Numbered from the stretch's first letter, positions 8,377 through 16,362 are shown. The stretch: 64,000 bases of DNA from Streptomyces cucumeris (GCF_024295805.1 NZ_JANCLX010000012.1:62001-126000), one strand, 5' to 3'. Numbers and translations are program-made. Notes: generated by a model from the letters alone, not told the origin.

Positions 8377-9888
8377 ATGGGGACGGACCAGATCCGGCGC
8401 TGGGAGTCGGGCGCGCTCGCCCACGCGGTGACGGATCCTTTCGGCCAGGGTCCACTGCCCTGGCTGCGCGGCAGCGAGAACTACTTCGACGACACCGGGC
8501 AGGTGGTCCCGTGGTACGTGGACCACGTCCACACCCCCGGTGCCATCGACCGGGCGATCGACCGGACCGCGCTGCGGCCCCGCGACCGCCGCGCCGCCCG
8601 GGTCCCCGGCCCCCGTACCGCGGATGACGTCCACCGGCAGATCAAGGGCTTCACCTCCGCCTCCGCCGCGGCCCCCGGCGAGGCCATCGACTTCCGCATC
8701 ACGGTCGACCCGCCCCAGCAGTTCAGCGTGGACATCTACCGGATCGGTCACTACGGCGGCGACGGCGCCTCGAAGATCACCACCAGTCCGCGGCTGTCCG
8801 GCATCGTCCAGCCCGCCCCGCTCACCGCCGACCGCACCGTCTCCTGCCACCACTGGTGGCTGTCCTGGCGGCTCCAGATCCCCCACTACTGGAAGCTGGG
8901 CGCCTACGTCGCGGTGCTCACCACCGCCGACGGCTACCGCAGCCACATCCCCTTCACCGTGCGCGACAGCCACCCCGCCGATCTGCTGCTGGTCCTCCCG
9001 GACTTCACCTGGCAGGCGTACAACCTCTACCCGGAGGACGGCCGCACCGGCGCCAGCCTCTACCACGCCTGGGACGAGCGGGGGCGGCTGCTGGGCGAGT
9101 CCGAGGCCGCGGTCACGGTCTCCTTCGACCGGCCGTACGCGGGCGCGGGGCTGCCCCTCCATGTGGGCCACGCCTACGACTTCATCCGCTGGGCCGAGCG
9201 CTACGGCTATGACCTCGCCTACGCCGAGACCCGCGATCTGCACGCCGGCTCCATCGACCCCACCCGCTACCGCGGCCTGGTCTTCCCCGGCCATGACGAG
9301 TACTGGTCGGCGCCGCTGCGCCGCACCGTGGAAAGCGCCCGTGACCGCGGCACCTCGCTGGTCTTCCTCTCCGCCAACACCATGTACTGGCAGGTCGATC
9401 TCGCCCCCTCGCCCTCCGGACCGGACCGGCTGCTGACCTGCCGCAAGCGCCGCGGCCCCGGCCGCTCCGCGCTGTGGCGGGAGACCACACCCGAACAGCA
9501 GCTCATCGGCATCCAGTACGCGGGCCGGGTGCCCGAACCGCGTCCGATGATCGTGCGCAACGCGAGCCACTGGCTGTGGGACTCCACCGGCGCCGAGGAG
9601 GGCGATGAACTGCCCGGACTGGTCGCGGGCGAGGCCGACCGCTACTTCCCGCGCACCTCACTGCCCGAGCACGACGGCCGGATCCTGCTGGCCCACTCCC
9701 CGTACCAGGACGCCGAAGGCGCCACCCGGCACCAGGAGACGTCCCTTTACCGGGCCCCCAGCGGCGCCCTGGTCTTCGCCTCCGGCACCTTCGCCTGGTC
9801 ACCGGCGCTGGACCGCCCCGGCCACCGGGACGAGCGGGTGCAGCGCGCCACCGCCAATCTGCTGGACCGCATCTGCAAGCGGGTGTGA
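8377..9888 (+). CDS. N,N-dimethylformamidase beta-subunit-like protein
   Basis: 503 residues. The region from ~40 to the end matches the C-terminal domain of the large subunit of N,N-dimethylformamidase (PF20254 type): VDIYRIGHYGGDGA, WQAYNLYPEDG, SFDRPYAG, FIRWAERYGYDLAY, then GHDEYWSAPLRRTVESARDRGTSLVFLSANTMYW in overlapping blocks. Family proteins without a dimethylformamidase alpha subunit are common in actinobacteria and their substrates are unknown; no alpha-subunit gene is seen here. No signal peptide is visible. ATG 8377 follows GGAGGGGAG by about seven bases; an upstream ATG (8356) would place that Shine-Dalgarno inside the gene. Amide hydrolysis is only a family-level guess. Confidence 0.75.
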   Translation: MGTDQIRRWESGALAHAVTDPFGQGPLPWLRGSENYFDDTGQVVPWYVDHVHTPGAIDRAIDRTALRPRDRRAARVPGPRTADDVHRQIKGFTSASAAAPGEAIDFRITVDPPQQFSVDIYRIGHYGGDGASKITTSPRLSGIVQPAPLTADRTVSCHHWWLSWRLQIPHYWKLGAYVAVLTTADGYRSHIPFTVRDSHPADLLLVLPDFTWQAYNLYPEDGRTGASLYHAWDERGRLLGESEAAVTVSFDRPYAGAGLPLHVGHAYDFIRWAERYGYDLAYAETRDLHAGSIDPTRYRGLVFPGHDEYWSAPLRRTVESARDRGTSLVFLSANTMYWQVDLAPSPSGPDRLLTCRKRRGPGRSALWRETTPEQQLIGIQYAGRVPEPRPMIVRNASHWLWDSTGAEEGDELPGLVAGEADRYFPRTSLPEHDGRILLAHSPYQDAEGATRHQETSLYRAPSGALVFASGTFAWSPALDRPGHRDERVQRATANLLDRICKRV

Positions 9889-9964
9889 GGGCGGGCCGGG
9901 TCCGGAGACGGCCGTGACGTGCGGCAGAATCGGGGTGGCTTGGACAGAACCACCAGGAGGCAGC

Positions 9965-10885
9965 GTGTCCGGATTCGTGGAAAAGCCCGAGCCGGTGGAG
10001 GTCCCGGGCCTTGAGCACCTGCACACCGGCAAGGTGCGCGACCTCTACCGGAACGAGCGGGGCGAGCTGGTGATGGTCGCCAGCGACCGGATCTCCGCCT
10101 ACGACTGGGTGCTCCCCACCGAGATCCCCGACAAGGGCCGGGTCCTCACCCAGCTCTCCCTCTGGTGGTTCGACCTGCTGGCCGATCTGGCCCCCAACCA
10201 TGTGCTCTCCACCGAGCTGCCCGCCGGGGCGCCCGCCGACTGGGAGGGCCGCACCCTCATCTGCCGGTCCCTGGAGATGGCCCCGGTCGAATGTGTCGCC
10301 CGCGGCTATCTGACCGGTTCGGGCCTGGCCGAGTACCGCGAGACCCGTACCGTCTGCGGCCTCGCCCTCCCCGAGGGGCTGACCGACGGCTCCGAACTGC
10401 CCACCCCGATCTTCACCCCGGCCACCAAGGCCGACGTCGGTGAGCACGACGAGAACGTGGCCTACGAGGAGGTCGCCCACCGGATCGGCGCCGAACCCGC
10501 CGCCCAGCTCCGCCAGGCCACCCTCGCGATCTACGCCCGCGCCCGTGACATCGCCCGTGAGCGCGGCATCATCCTGGCCGACACCAAGTTCGAGTTCGGC
10601 TACGCACCGGCCACGGTGGGCGCCGAGGGCGCCGAGCCGGTTCTCGCGGATGAGGTGCTCACCCCGGACTCCTCCCGCTTCTGGCCCGTCGACTCCTGGG
10701 AGCCCGGCCGGGCGCAGCCCTCCTTCGACAAGCAGTTCGTCCGCGACTGGCTGACCTCCCCGGCCTCCGGCTGGGACCGGCACGGCGAGCAGCCGCCGCC
10801 CCCGCTGCCGGACGAGGTCGTGGAGCGCACCCGGGCGAAGTACATCGAGGCGTTCGAGCGGCTGACCGGCAACCGCTGGTCGTGA
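9965..10885 (+). CDS. purC: SAICAR synthase
   Basis: 306 residues. Phosphoribosylaminoimidazole-succinocarboxamide synthase, step 8 of purine synthesis (CAIR + Asp + ATP). Signatures: HTGKVRDLY near the N-terminus, SDRISAYDWVLP, ECVARGYLTGSG, ADTKFEFG, and the C-terminal SFDKQFVRDWL segment. Length is that of the longer actinobacterial/eukaryotic-like type. GTG 9965 follows AGGAGG by four to five bases. It is followed by two strong hairpins that isolate it from the convergent tRNA-Gly gene. Confidence 0.97.
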   Translation: MSGFVEKPEPVEVPGLEHLHTGKVRDLYRNERGELVMVASDRISAYDWVLPTEIPDKGRVLTQLSLWWFDLLADLAPNHVLSTELPAGAPADWEGRTLICRSLEMAPVECVARGYLTGSGLAEYRETRTVCGLALPEGLTDGSELPTPIFTPATKADVGEHDENVAYEEVAHRIGAEPAAQLRQATLAIYARARDIARERGIILADTKFEFGYAPATVGAEGAEPVLADEVLTPDSSRFWPVDSWEPGRAQPSFDKQFVRDWLTSPASGWDRHGEQPPPPLPDEVVERTRAKYIEAFERLTGNRWS

Positions 10886-10897
10886 CCGCCCCGCGCA

Positions 10898-10991
10898 CCG
10901 GGGGTGTGGCACACCCCACACCCCCGGATGGCGCACGGCATACCGGCGCACGGCATACGAAAGGGCCCCGGTCGAGACGACCGGGGCCCTT
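10898..10991. terminator. Tandem hairpin terminators between purC and tRNA-Gly
   Basis: Hairpin 1 (10898-10927) is CCGGGGGTGTGG / CCACACCCCCGG. Hairpin 2 (10961-10991) is a perfect 14-bp stem AAGGGCCCCGGTCG / CGACCGGGGCCCTT with an AGA loop. Between them a 13-base direct repeat GCGCACGGCATAC occurs twice. The pair can stop purC on the plus strand and the tRNA on the minus strand. Confidence 0.8.
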
Positions 10992-10998
10992 CACTCTG

Positions 10999-11071
10999 AG
11001 CGGACGACGAGGCTCGAACTCGCGACCTCAACCTTGGCAAGGTTGCGCTCTACCAACTGAGCTACGTCCGC
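10999..11071 (-). tRNA. tRNA-Gly(GCC)
   Basis: A 73-base canonical cloverleaf. Acceptor GCGGACG/CGTCCGC, D arm with TTGG, anticodon loop TTGCCAA (anticodon GCC), T loop TTCGAGC. The 3' CCA is not encoded (CAG follows). Confidence 0.96.
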
Positions 11072-11149
11072 ATACGCCGCACATTCCGTACGGCGCGCCT
11101 CTACTATAACCAAACCCTCGGCGGGGGAACTACCACGCCCCCTCGGTGC

Positions 11150-11236
11150 TCATTTCCCCTTCTTGGACACGTTGAGCGCGATGGCCGCCACGATCACGAT
11201 GGCGATGACCCAGATGATCACTGTGGGTGCCGACAT
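11150..11236 (-). CDS. 28-residue single-pass membrane microprotein
   Basis: A short open frame MSAPTVIIWVIAIVIVAAIA-LNVSKKGK starts 30 bases after the response-regulator stop and has a near-ideal ribosome site GGAGGAGGAGACC before ATG. Nearly all of residues 4-22 form one hydrophobic helix with a basic C-terminal tail, so it is probably an inner-membrane peptide with the tail in the cytoplasm. As last gene of the ABC transporter/two-component operon it could be a regulator or subunit of that exporter, or a stress peptide. No family is recognised. The strong Shine-Dalgarno is the main argument that it is real. Confidence 0.65.
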   Translation of the reverse strand: MSAPTVIIWVIAIVIVAAIALNVSKKGK

Positions 11237-11266
11237 GGTCTCCTCCTCCCGGCGTCCCTCCCAGCG

Positions 11267-11905
11267 TCACAGCCAGCCGCGCTCCCGCGCCATCCGGGCC
11301 GCCGCGTGCCGGTTCTCCGCGGACAGCTTCATGGCGGCCGACGACAGATAGTTGCGCACCGTGCCCGGTGAGAGCCCGGCCCGCCCGGCGATATCCGCGA
11401 TCGACGCCCCGTCCGCGGCCAGGTCCAGCACCTCCGCCTCGCGCGCGGTCAGCGGGGAGTCGCCCGCGCTGATCGCGTCCGCCGCCAGATCAGGATCCAC
11501 ATAGCGGCTTCCACGGTGCACGGTGCGGATGATCTCCGCGAGCCGCTGGGCGGAGGCCGTCTTGGGCACGAAGCCCCGGGCCCCCGCCTCCAGCGCCCGC
11601 TTCAGATGGCCGGGACGGCCGTGGCTGGTCACGATCATCGAGCGGCAATCGGGCAGTTCCGTGCGGAGCGCCGCGGCGACCCCCACCCCGTCCGTTCCCG
11701 GCATCTGGAGGTCCAGCACCGCCACATCGGGCCGGTGCGCCCGCGCCATCGCCATCGCCTCGGGCCCGGACGCGGCCTCCGCGACCACCACCAGGTCCTC
11801 CTCCAGGGCCAGCAGGGCGGCCAGCGCACCCCGGATCAGATGCTCGTCGTCGGCCAGCAGCACCCGGATCACCGCCGGCTCCGCCGGATCCGTGGATCGC
11901 GTCAT
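11267..11905 (-). CDS. NarL/LuxR-family response regulator (DesR-like)
   Basis: 212 residues. Receiver domain with the acidic pair LLADDEH (~17-22), phosphoacceptor Asp65 in VAVLDLQMPG and the conserved Lys in FVPKTAS. The C-terminal LuxR-type HTH reads LTAREAEVLDLAADG..IADIAGRAGLSPGTVRNYLS. ATG 11905 overlaps the kinase stop (ATGA), so the two are translationally coupled. DesR-like regulators typically control the ABC transporter encoded with them. The palindrome at 15030-15045 upstream of the ATPase gene is the likely target. Confidence 0.93.
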   Translation of the reverse strand: MTRSTDPAEPAVIRVLLADDEHLIRGALAALLALEEDLVVVAEAASGPEAMAMARAHRPDVAVLDLQMPGTDGVGVAAALRTELPDCRSMIVTSHGRPGHLKRALEAGARGFVPKTASAQRLAEIIRTVHRGSRYVDPDLAADAISAGDSPLTAREAEVLDLAADGASIADIAGRAGLSPGTVRNYLSSAAMKLSAENRHAAARMARERGWL

Positions 11906-13182
11906 GACGTGGCCTCCAGCGGCAGTTCGGCGCGCAGCCGGTAGGTGCCCCGCTCCCCGGGCCCCGACTCCAGCCTCCCGCCCAGCGCCGCGAGCCGCTC
12001 CCGCAGTCCCGGGAGTCCGCTGCCGCCGGTGGTCCCGCCCTCCCCGGCGGGTGCCGGAAGCGCCCCCGTCCCGTCCGCGCCCACCCCGTCGTTCTCCATC
12101 TCCAGCACCGCCGTCGGCGCCTCCGCTCCGTCCACCCGCACCCGCACCGTGCAGCGCGCGGCCTCCGCGTGCCGCAGCACGTTCGTGGTGCCCTCCCGGA
12201 CCACCCAGCCCAGGGCGGAGCGCACCGCCTCGGGTAGTTCCGCCGCGCCGCCGTCCTCGATCCGGCAGTCCACCCGGGCCGCCGTCAGCACCGACCGCGC
12301 TCCGGCCAGCTCCGCCTGGAGATCCGCGTCCCGGTAGCCGCGCACCACCTCCCGCACCTCGCGCTGCGACTGCCGGGCGATCCGCTGGACCTCTTCCATC
12401 TGCCCCACCGCCTCCGGCCGTTGCCGCCGGGCGAGCTGGACCGCCAGTTCGCTCTTGAGCGCGATCACCGCCAGATCCCGTCCCATCACATCGTGCAGAT
12501 CCCGGGCGAAGCGCAGCCGCTCCTCGGCGACGGCCAGCCGGGCCTGGGTCTCCCGGCTGGCGTCCACCTCCCACATCACCACCAGCACCCAGTTCGAACT
12601 GCGCACCGTGGACAGGAACAGCGCCCCGACCAGCGGGACGGCCAGCAGGGCCGACACCGCGGCGATCGGATCCCGCCCGGCCGTCCCCATCGCCACCGCG
12701 AGCGTCACCGCGATGACCGCGTGCACGGACCAGAACCGGCGCGTCGAGGCCAGCAGCGCGTAACCGGTGCTGAACGGACCCACGCACAGCGCGATAGCCA
12801 GCACCGACGCACCCGGCGCGCGCAGCGCACCGGCGGCCTCCAGGGACACACAGACCCCCAGCCCCGCCACCATCAGCGCCGCCGCCACCCCCGTGAGCCG
12901 CGGTGCTGTGGGGCCGCCGCGCAGCCGGTGGTCAAGACCCCGCCGCAGCACCGGGGCGGCCAGCAGGTTCTGCACGGAGGTCACCCCCACGAGCGCGCCG
13001 AGCAGCGCGGGCGGGGCGTCCTGCGCGAGCGGTGGTTTGGCGCCCACCACCGCGAGCTGGTAGATCCAGGGCACCGCGTACAAGGTCCACCGGGTGAACA
13101 ACTCCACCTTGGTGAGGCGGCTGCGCCCCCGCCATGGCCGTATCACGACTGCCCCCGTCTGCTCCGTCTCGTATGCCGTCAC
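11902..13182 (-). CDS. Sensor histidine kinase (DesK/HisKA_3 family)
   Basis: 426 residues. Five or so hydrophobic segments between ~30 and 200 form the membrane sensor. The dimerisation/phosphoacceptor motif RFARDLHDVMGRDLAVI places the phosphorylated His at 230. A HATPase_c domain follows with REGTTNVLRHAEA (N box) and GGSGLPGLRERLAALGG (G box). GTG 13182 abuts the permease stop codon with no gap. Such DesK-like kinases sense membrane state or antimicrobial stress. The signal here is unknown. Confidence 0.93.
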   Translation of the reverse strand: MTAYETEQTGAVVIRPWRGRSRLTKVELFTRWTLYAVPWIYQLAVVGAKPPLAQDAPPALLGALVGVTSVQNLLAAPVLRRGLDHRLRGGPTAPRLTGVAAALMVAGLGVCVSLEAAGALRAPGASVLAIALCVGPFSTGYALLASTRRFWSVHAVIAVTLAVAMGTAGRDPIAAVSALLAVPLVGALFLSTVRSSNWVLVVMWEVDASRETQARLAVAEERLRFARDLHDVMGRDLAVIALKSELAVQLARRQRPEAVGQMEEVQRIARQSQREVREVVRGYRDADLQAELAGARSVLTAARVDCRIEDGGAAELPEAVRSALGWVVREGTTNVLRHAEAARCTVRVRVDGAEAPTAVLEMENDGVGADGTGALPAPAGEGGTTGGSGLPGLRERLAALGGRLESGPGERGTYRLRAELPLEATS

Positions 13183-13968
13183 TCAGCGCCGCGGCTCCCA
13201 CGGGAACCGGCGGCGCACGGTCCACCATGCCAGGGCCGTCCAGGCCGCCGCCGTGACCACCGCGGCCAGCGCCTCACCCGCGCCCATGTCCCCGGTCCAG
13301 CCCGCCCGCACCAGGTCGATCACAGGTGTCAGCGGGAGCCGTTCGCAGAACTCGGCCACCTGGTCCGGCAGTACCTCCAGCGGTACGAAGAGACCGCTGG
13401 CCAGCATCGACAGCAGCATCATCGGCATCGGGGTGAGCTGTGCGGACTCCGCGGTCCTGGTGTACGCGGCCGTCGCCGCGGCCAGCGCCGCCATCTGCGG
13501 CAGCCCCAGCGCCACCCCGAGCACGGTCAGATACGGGGCCTCCGGCGCCGGAACGTCCATCGCCAGGCTCACCGAGACCACCAGCACCACACACTGGATC
13601 AGCCCGATCAGCAGCGCGGGCACCGCCGCCCCGGTGAGGATCTCGGTGTCGGTGGCCTCCCCGGCGCGCAGCCGTTTGAGGACCAGCTCCTCACGCCGGA
13701 TCACATAGACGCCCACCAGGTTCGTATAGACCGCGAGGACCAGCGCCAGCCCGATGGAACCGGGCAGCACCAGGGTGCCCGGCGACAGTCCGGTGCCCTT
13801 CAGGTCGATGTCCCCGGTGAAGGTGGACATGCTGAGGGTCAGCATCCCGGGCAGCACCAGGGCGGACGAGAGCGCCGCCCTGTTCCGCAGCAGCAGGGTC
13901 AGTTCGGCGCGGCCGAGGGCCAGCGCCCGCCCGGTGGTCGTGGTGGTTCCCGTCAGCGCGGTGCTCAT
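13183..13968 (-). CDS. ABC-2 type transporter permease
   Basis: 261 residues with about six hydrophobic helices, including LVLPGSIGLALVLAVYTNLV, ALLIGLIQCVVLVVSVSLAM and MMLLSMLASGLFVP, the last matching the ABC-2 signature region (LxSGxFxPLE). ATG 13968 overlaps the ATPase stop (ATGA). With the ATPase it forms an exporter of drug/lipid type. It is the second gene of a five-gene operon (ATPase, permease, kinase, regulator, microprotein) in which every junction but the last overlaps or abuts. Confidence 0.92.
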   Translation of the reverse strand: MSTALTGTTTTTGRALALGRAELTLLLRNRAALSSALVLPGMLTLSMSTFTGDIDLKGTGLSPGTLVLPGSIGLALVLAVYTNLVGVYVIRREELVLKRLRAGEATDTEILTGAAVPALLIGLIQCVVLVVSVSLAMDVPAPEAPYLTVLGVALGLPQMAALAAATAAYTRTAESAQLTPMPMMLLSMLASGLFVPLEVLPDQVAEFCERLPLTPVIDLVRAGWTGDMGAGEALAAVVTAAAWTALAWWTVRRRFPWEPRR

Positions 13969-14972
13969 CGTGCCGCCCCCTCCATCGTCCGCTCCTGCGG
14001 CATCTCGCCGTCCTCGTCGTCCAGTCCCCGCGCGATATGCAGGAACGCCTCCTCCAGTGAGGCCGACCGGGCGTCCAGACCGGCCAGTCCGATCCGCCGG
14101 TCCCGCGCCCAGAGCAGTACCTCGGTGGCGGTGCGCTGGAGGTCCCGGGTGCTCAGCCGGACCGTCGTCCGGCCCGCCGCGTCCGGCATGCCCGGCAGCT
14201 CCATGGCGTCGGCCGCCAGCAGCTCCACGGGCGGCAGGTCCCCGGGGTGGACGTCCGTCGGGAGGGTGAGGGTCAGCCGGGAGGGGCGCTCGGCCACGAT
14301 CTCCGCGACCCGGCCCGAGGTGGCGATCCGCCCCCGGTGCATGATCGCGAGCCGGTCGGCCAGCGCCTCGGCCTCCTCCAGGTAGTGCGTGGTCAGCAGC
14401 ACCGTGGTGCCCTGGTCCCGCAGCGTCCGCACCAGCTCCCAGGTGTCCCGCCGGCCCTCGGCGTCCAGACCGGTGGTCGGCTCGTCGAGGAAGAGCACCT
14501 CGGGGTGGCCCAGCAGGGCCAGCGCCAGGTCCAGCCGCCGGCGCTCCCCGCCGGAGAGCATCTTGACCCGTACGGCCCGCCGCCGGGCGAGCCCGACCAG
14601 CTCCAGGGCCTCGTCCACCGGCCGGGCGCCGCTGGTGCACCCCGCCCACATCCGCACCGTCTCCACGGCCGTCAGCTCACTGGGGAAGCCGCCCTCCTGG
14701 AGCATCACCCCGATCCGCGGCCGCACCAGGGCCCGTTCCCGGTACGGATCGTGGCCGAGCACCCGCACCGCACCACCGGTCGGGGCGGCCAGCCCCTCCA
14801 GCAGTTCGACGGTCGAGGTCTTGCCCGCGCCGTTCGTGCCGAGCAGGGCGAACAACTCGCCCCGCGCCACTTCGAAGGAGACGCCCCGTACCGCGTCGAA
14901 GCCCTGTGCCCCGGCGGGACCGTACCTCCGCCGCAGCTCGTTCACCTTGATCGCGTTGTCACCGACATGCAT
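13965..14972 (-). CDS. ABC transporter ATP-binding protein (DrrA-like)
   Basis: 335 residues. Walker A GTNGAGKT (~45-52), Q-loop VMLQEGGFPSELT, signature LSGGERRRLDLALAL, Walker B VLFLDEPTTGLD and H-loop LLTTHYLEEAE are all intact. The extra C-terminal ~100 residues are the regulatory tail usual in DrrA-type exporters. ATG 14972 is chosen because homology begins at IKVNELRRRYG; the open frame continues upstream through the tRNA-Gly gene, which cannot be coding. The promoter region carries the palindrome at 15030-15045, suggesting control by the operon's own response regulator. Confidence 0.93.
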   Translation of the reverse strand: MHVGDNAIKVNELRRRYGPAGAQGFDAVRGVSFEVARGELFALLGTNGAGKTSTVELLEGLAAPTGGAVRVLGHDPYRERALVRPRIGVMLQEGGFPSELTAVETVRMWAGCTSGARPVDEALELVGLARRRAVRVKMLSGGERRRLDLALALLGHPEVLFLDEPTTGLDAEGRRDTWELVRTLRDQGTTVLLTTHYLEEAEALADRLAIMHRGRIATSGRVAEIVAERPSRLTLTLPTDVHPGDLPPVELLAADAMELPGMPDAAGRTTVRLSTRDLQRTATEVLLWARDRRIGLAGLDARSASLEEAFLHIARGLDDEDGEMPQERTMEGAAR

Positions 14973-15029
14973 GGCTTCCAGGTTTCCGTCGCCCCGGCGG
15001 CTCCGGCAGTGCGAGCTGTCACCGGCTGC

Positions 15030-15045
15030 GATGACAAATGTCATC
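15030..15045. promoter_or_regulatory. Palindrome, candidate DesR-like operator
   Basis: GATGACAAATGTCATC is a perfect 7-bp inverted repeat around AA, 57 bases upstream of the ATPase ATG and the only AT-rich spot in this promoter. TGACA-N2-TGTCA type sites are used by several NarL/DesR-family regulators. Autoregulation of the operon is inferred. Confidence 0.55.
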
Positions 15046-15074
15046 GGGCGTACGGCGGGGGAACGCTGAAAACG

Positions 15075-15110
15075 GATCAGGCCCCGGTCGAAATCGACCG
15101 GGGCCTGATC
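15075..15110 (-). terminator. Terminator of the two-tRNA-Gly operon
   Basis: Perfect 16-bp stem GATCAGGCCCCGGTCG / CGACCGGGGCCTGATC, loop AAAT, followed on the minus strand by CGTTTTC. Confidence 0.85.
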
Positions 15111-15117
15111 TGAATGG

Positions 15118-15190
15118 AGCGGACGACGAGATTCGAACTCGCGACCCTCACCTTGGCAAGGTGATGCTCTACCAACTGAGCCACGTCCGC
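15118..15190 (-). tRNA. tRNA-Gly(GCC), second copy
   Basis: A 73-base canonical cloverleaf with acceptor GCGGACG, anticodon loop TTGCCAA and T loop TTCGAAT. CCA is encoded directly after the discriminator T. It is nearly identical to the copy at 10999-11071 and lies downstream of the unusual tRNA-Gly(TCC), likely cotranscribed. Confidence 0.96.
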
Positions 15191-15269
15191 ATGCCTCCGA
15201 ACGGCTCTCACCGAACGGCGCGTGCATCACTCTACCTGATCCACTTCCATGGAACGGTCAGGTGATGAG

Positions 15270-15341
15270 AGCGGGTGACAGGGATCGCACACTGCGCCTC
15301 CCCCTTGGAAAGGGGGCGCTCTACTACTGAGCTACACCCGC
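15270..15341 (-). tRNA. tRNA-Gly(TCC) with non-canonical D and T arms
   Basis: A 72-base sequence. Acceptor GCGGGTG/CACCCGC, D stem GCTC/GAGC, anticodon stem CCCCC/GGGGG and loop TTTCCAA (anticodon TCC) are perfect. The D loop is AGTAGTA, so G18 of the universal GG is A. The T arm has GTGC instead of GTTC (loop TGCGATC) and its stem pairs poorly in the standard register (only G53-C61 firmly). CCA is not encoded. G18A together with U55G breaks the usual D-loop/T-loop contact. Staphylococcal tRNA-Gly used for peptidoglycan bridges has the same two departures. Confidence 0.85.
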
Positions 15342-15444
15342 ATGGTGTCTTCCTCGGGGTTTTGCCTTCCGGCTTCGCCCCTCGGCGTGCTCCAGACTCT
15401 AGCGGATCACCCGGGGTGCTGTGCAACTCGGCCGAACGGGTCGG

Positions 15445-15762
15445 TCAGCTCGACGCGTTGAACGCCTCGTAGACCTTCTTGGGGATACGGCCGCGCGGCG
15501 GCACCTCCATGCCGTGCGACCGGGCCCAGGCGCGCACCGCGGCCGGATCCGGGGCGACGGAGGTGCGGCGGTAGGTCTTCCCGGAGCGGGAGCGCTTGCG
15601 GCCGGCCTCGACGAAGGGGGCCAGGGCGTCACGCAGTTTCTCCGCGTTGACCGCGTTGAGGTCGATCTCGTACGACCTGCCGTCCAGCCCGAACGCGACC
15701 GTCTCCTCGGCAGCCCCGCCGTCGAGGTCATCGGAGAGCGTGACTACTACGCGCTGCGCCAC
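15445..15762 (-). CDS. Lsr2-family nucleoid protein (LsrL-like paralogue)
   Basis: 105 residues starting MAQRVVVTLSDDLDGGAAEETV, the Lsr2 N-terminal dimerisation domain (to ~55). A basic linker GRKRSRSGKTYRR follows, then the C-terminal DNA-binding domain with VRAWARSHGMEVPPRGRIPKKV, where RGR is the AT-hook-like minor-groove reader. Lsr2 proteins silence AT-rich foreign DNA. Streptomyces have two, and this position just upstream of purS matches the paralogue LsrL (SCO4076 as I recall). It is divergent from purS and shares an AT-richer promoter region that it could itself bind. Confidence 0.9.
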   Translation of the reverse strand: MAQRVVVTLSDDLDGGAAEETVAFGLDGRSYEIDLNAVNAEKLRDALAPFVEAGRKRSRSGKTYRRTSVAPDPAAVRAWARSHGMEVPPRGRIPKKVYEAFNASS

Positions 15763-16077
15763 GAAAATCGGTCCTTTCGGGCTGCATCGTTGCGTTGACG
15801 TGCAAAGATGACAGCTGTCCAGTTGTAAGCGAACAATGCTTTTTCATTTGTACAGCGGACGACAATGCATTGTGAAGCCCTGATAATTCTGCCCGCGTGT
15901 CACACCGCAATCGGGACCATACGGTTTACCCGGTTCTTTCCCCAGCCGTTGCCCCTGACGATGCTTAAACGTGACCGAAGGGTTCCCCGTCATGCGATAT
16001 CTACCCGCGTAGATTTTTCCTCGGGGTAGGCTTGGCGCACCGCCTTACGCACCAGCACCACACCACCGGGAGTGCCA
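15763..16077. promoter_or_regulatory. Divergent promoter region lsrL / purS with hairpin
   Basis: A 315-base non-coding stretch, notably AT-richer than its surroundings (for example around 15830-15870). At 15999-16017 ATCTAC-CCGC-GTAGAT is followed by TTTTT, a small hairpin plus T-run. CTACCC (16001-16006) can instead pair with GGGTAG (16023-16028), so two alternative folds overlap just before purS. This could be an attenuator or an operator; no known purine-riboswitch core was seen. Confidence 0.45.
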
Positions 16078-16362
16078 GTGGCACGCGTCGTAGTCGACGT
16101 CATGCTCAAGCCGGAGATCCTCGACCCCCAGGGCCAGGCGGTGCAGCGAGCACTGCCCCGCCTCGGATTCGAGGGGATCGCCGACGTCCGTCAGGGCAAG
16201 CGCTTTGAACTCGAGGTGGAGGGCCCGGTCGACGACGCCGCCCTCGCCCGTATCCATGAGATCGCCGGGACGTTCCTCGCGAACACCGTGATCGAGGACT
16301 TCTCCGTGAAGGTCGAGGTCGGCGACGGTGCCGACAGCACCGCCGTGAAGGCGGAGTCGTGA
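16078..16362 (+). CDS. purS: FGAM synthase subunit PurS
   Basis: 94 residues, MARVVVDVMLKPEILDPQGQ at the start, with IADVRQGKRFEL and the C-terminal LANTVIEDF motif. PurS dimerises and bridges PurL to PurQ so that ammonia released by PurQ reaches PurL. GTG 16078 follows GGGAG by five to seven bases; GTG 16072 is too close to it. The purQ GTG overlaps its stop (GTGA), and purQ in turn overlaps purL, giving a tightly coupled purSQL operon. Confidence 0.95.
   Translation: MARVVVDVMLKPEILDPQGQAVQRALPRLGFEGIADVRQGKRFELEVEGPVDDAALARIHEIAGTFLANTVIEDFSVKVEVGDGADSTAVKAES

Noticed and set aside
12421..14385. 654-codon plus-strand frame opposite kinase and permease
   Set aside because: Antisense artefact of high-GC coding DNA; the composition (His, Arg, Gln, Gly-rich) is typical of shadow frames.
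13965..15230. Longer start for the ABC ATPase at 15230
   Set aside because: The extension reads through a complete tRNA-Gly and its terminator; ATG 14972 matches the family start.
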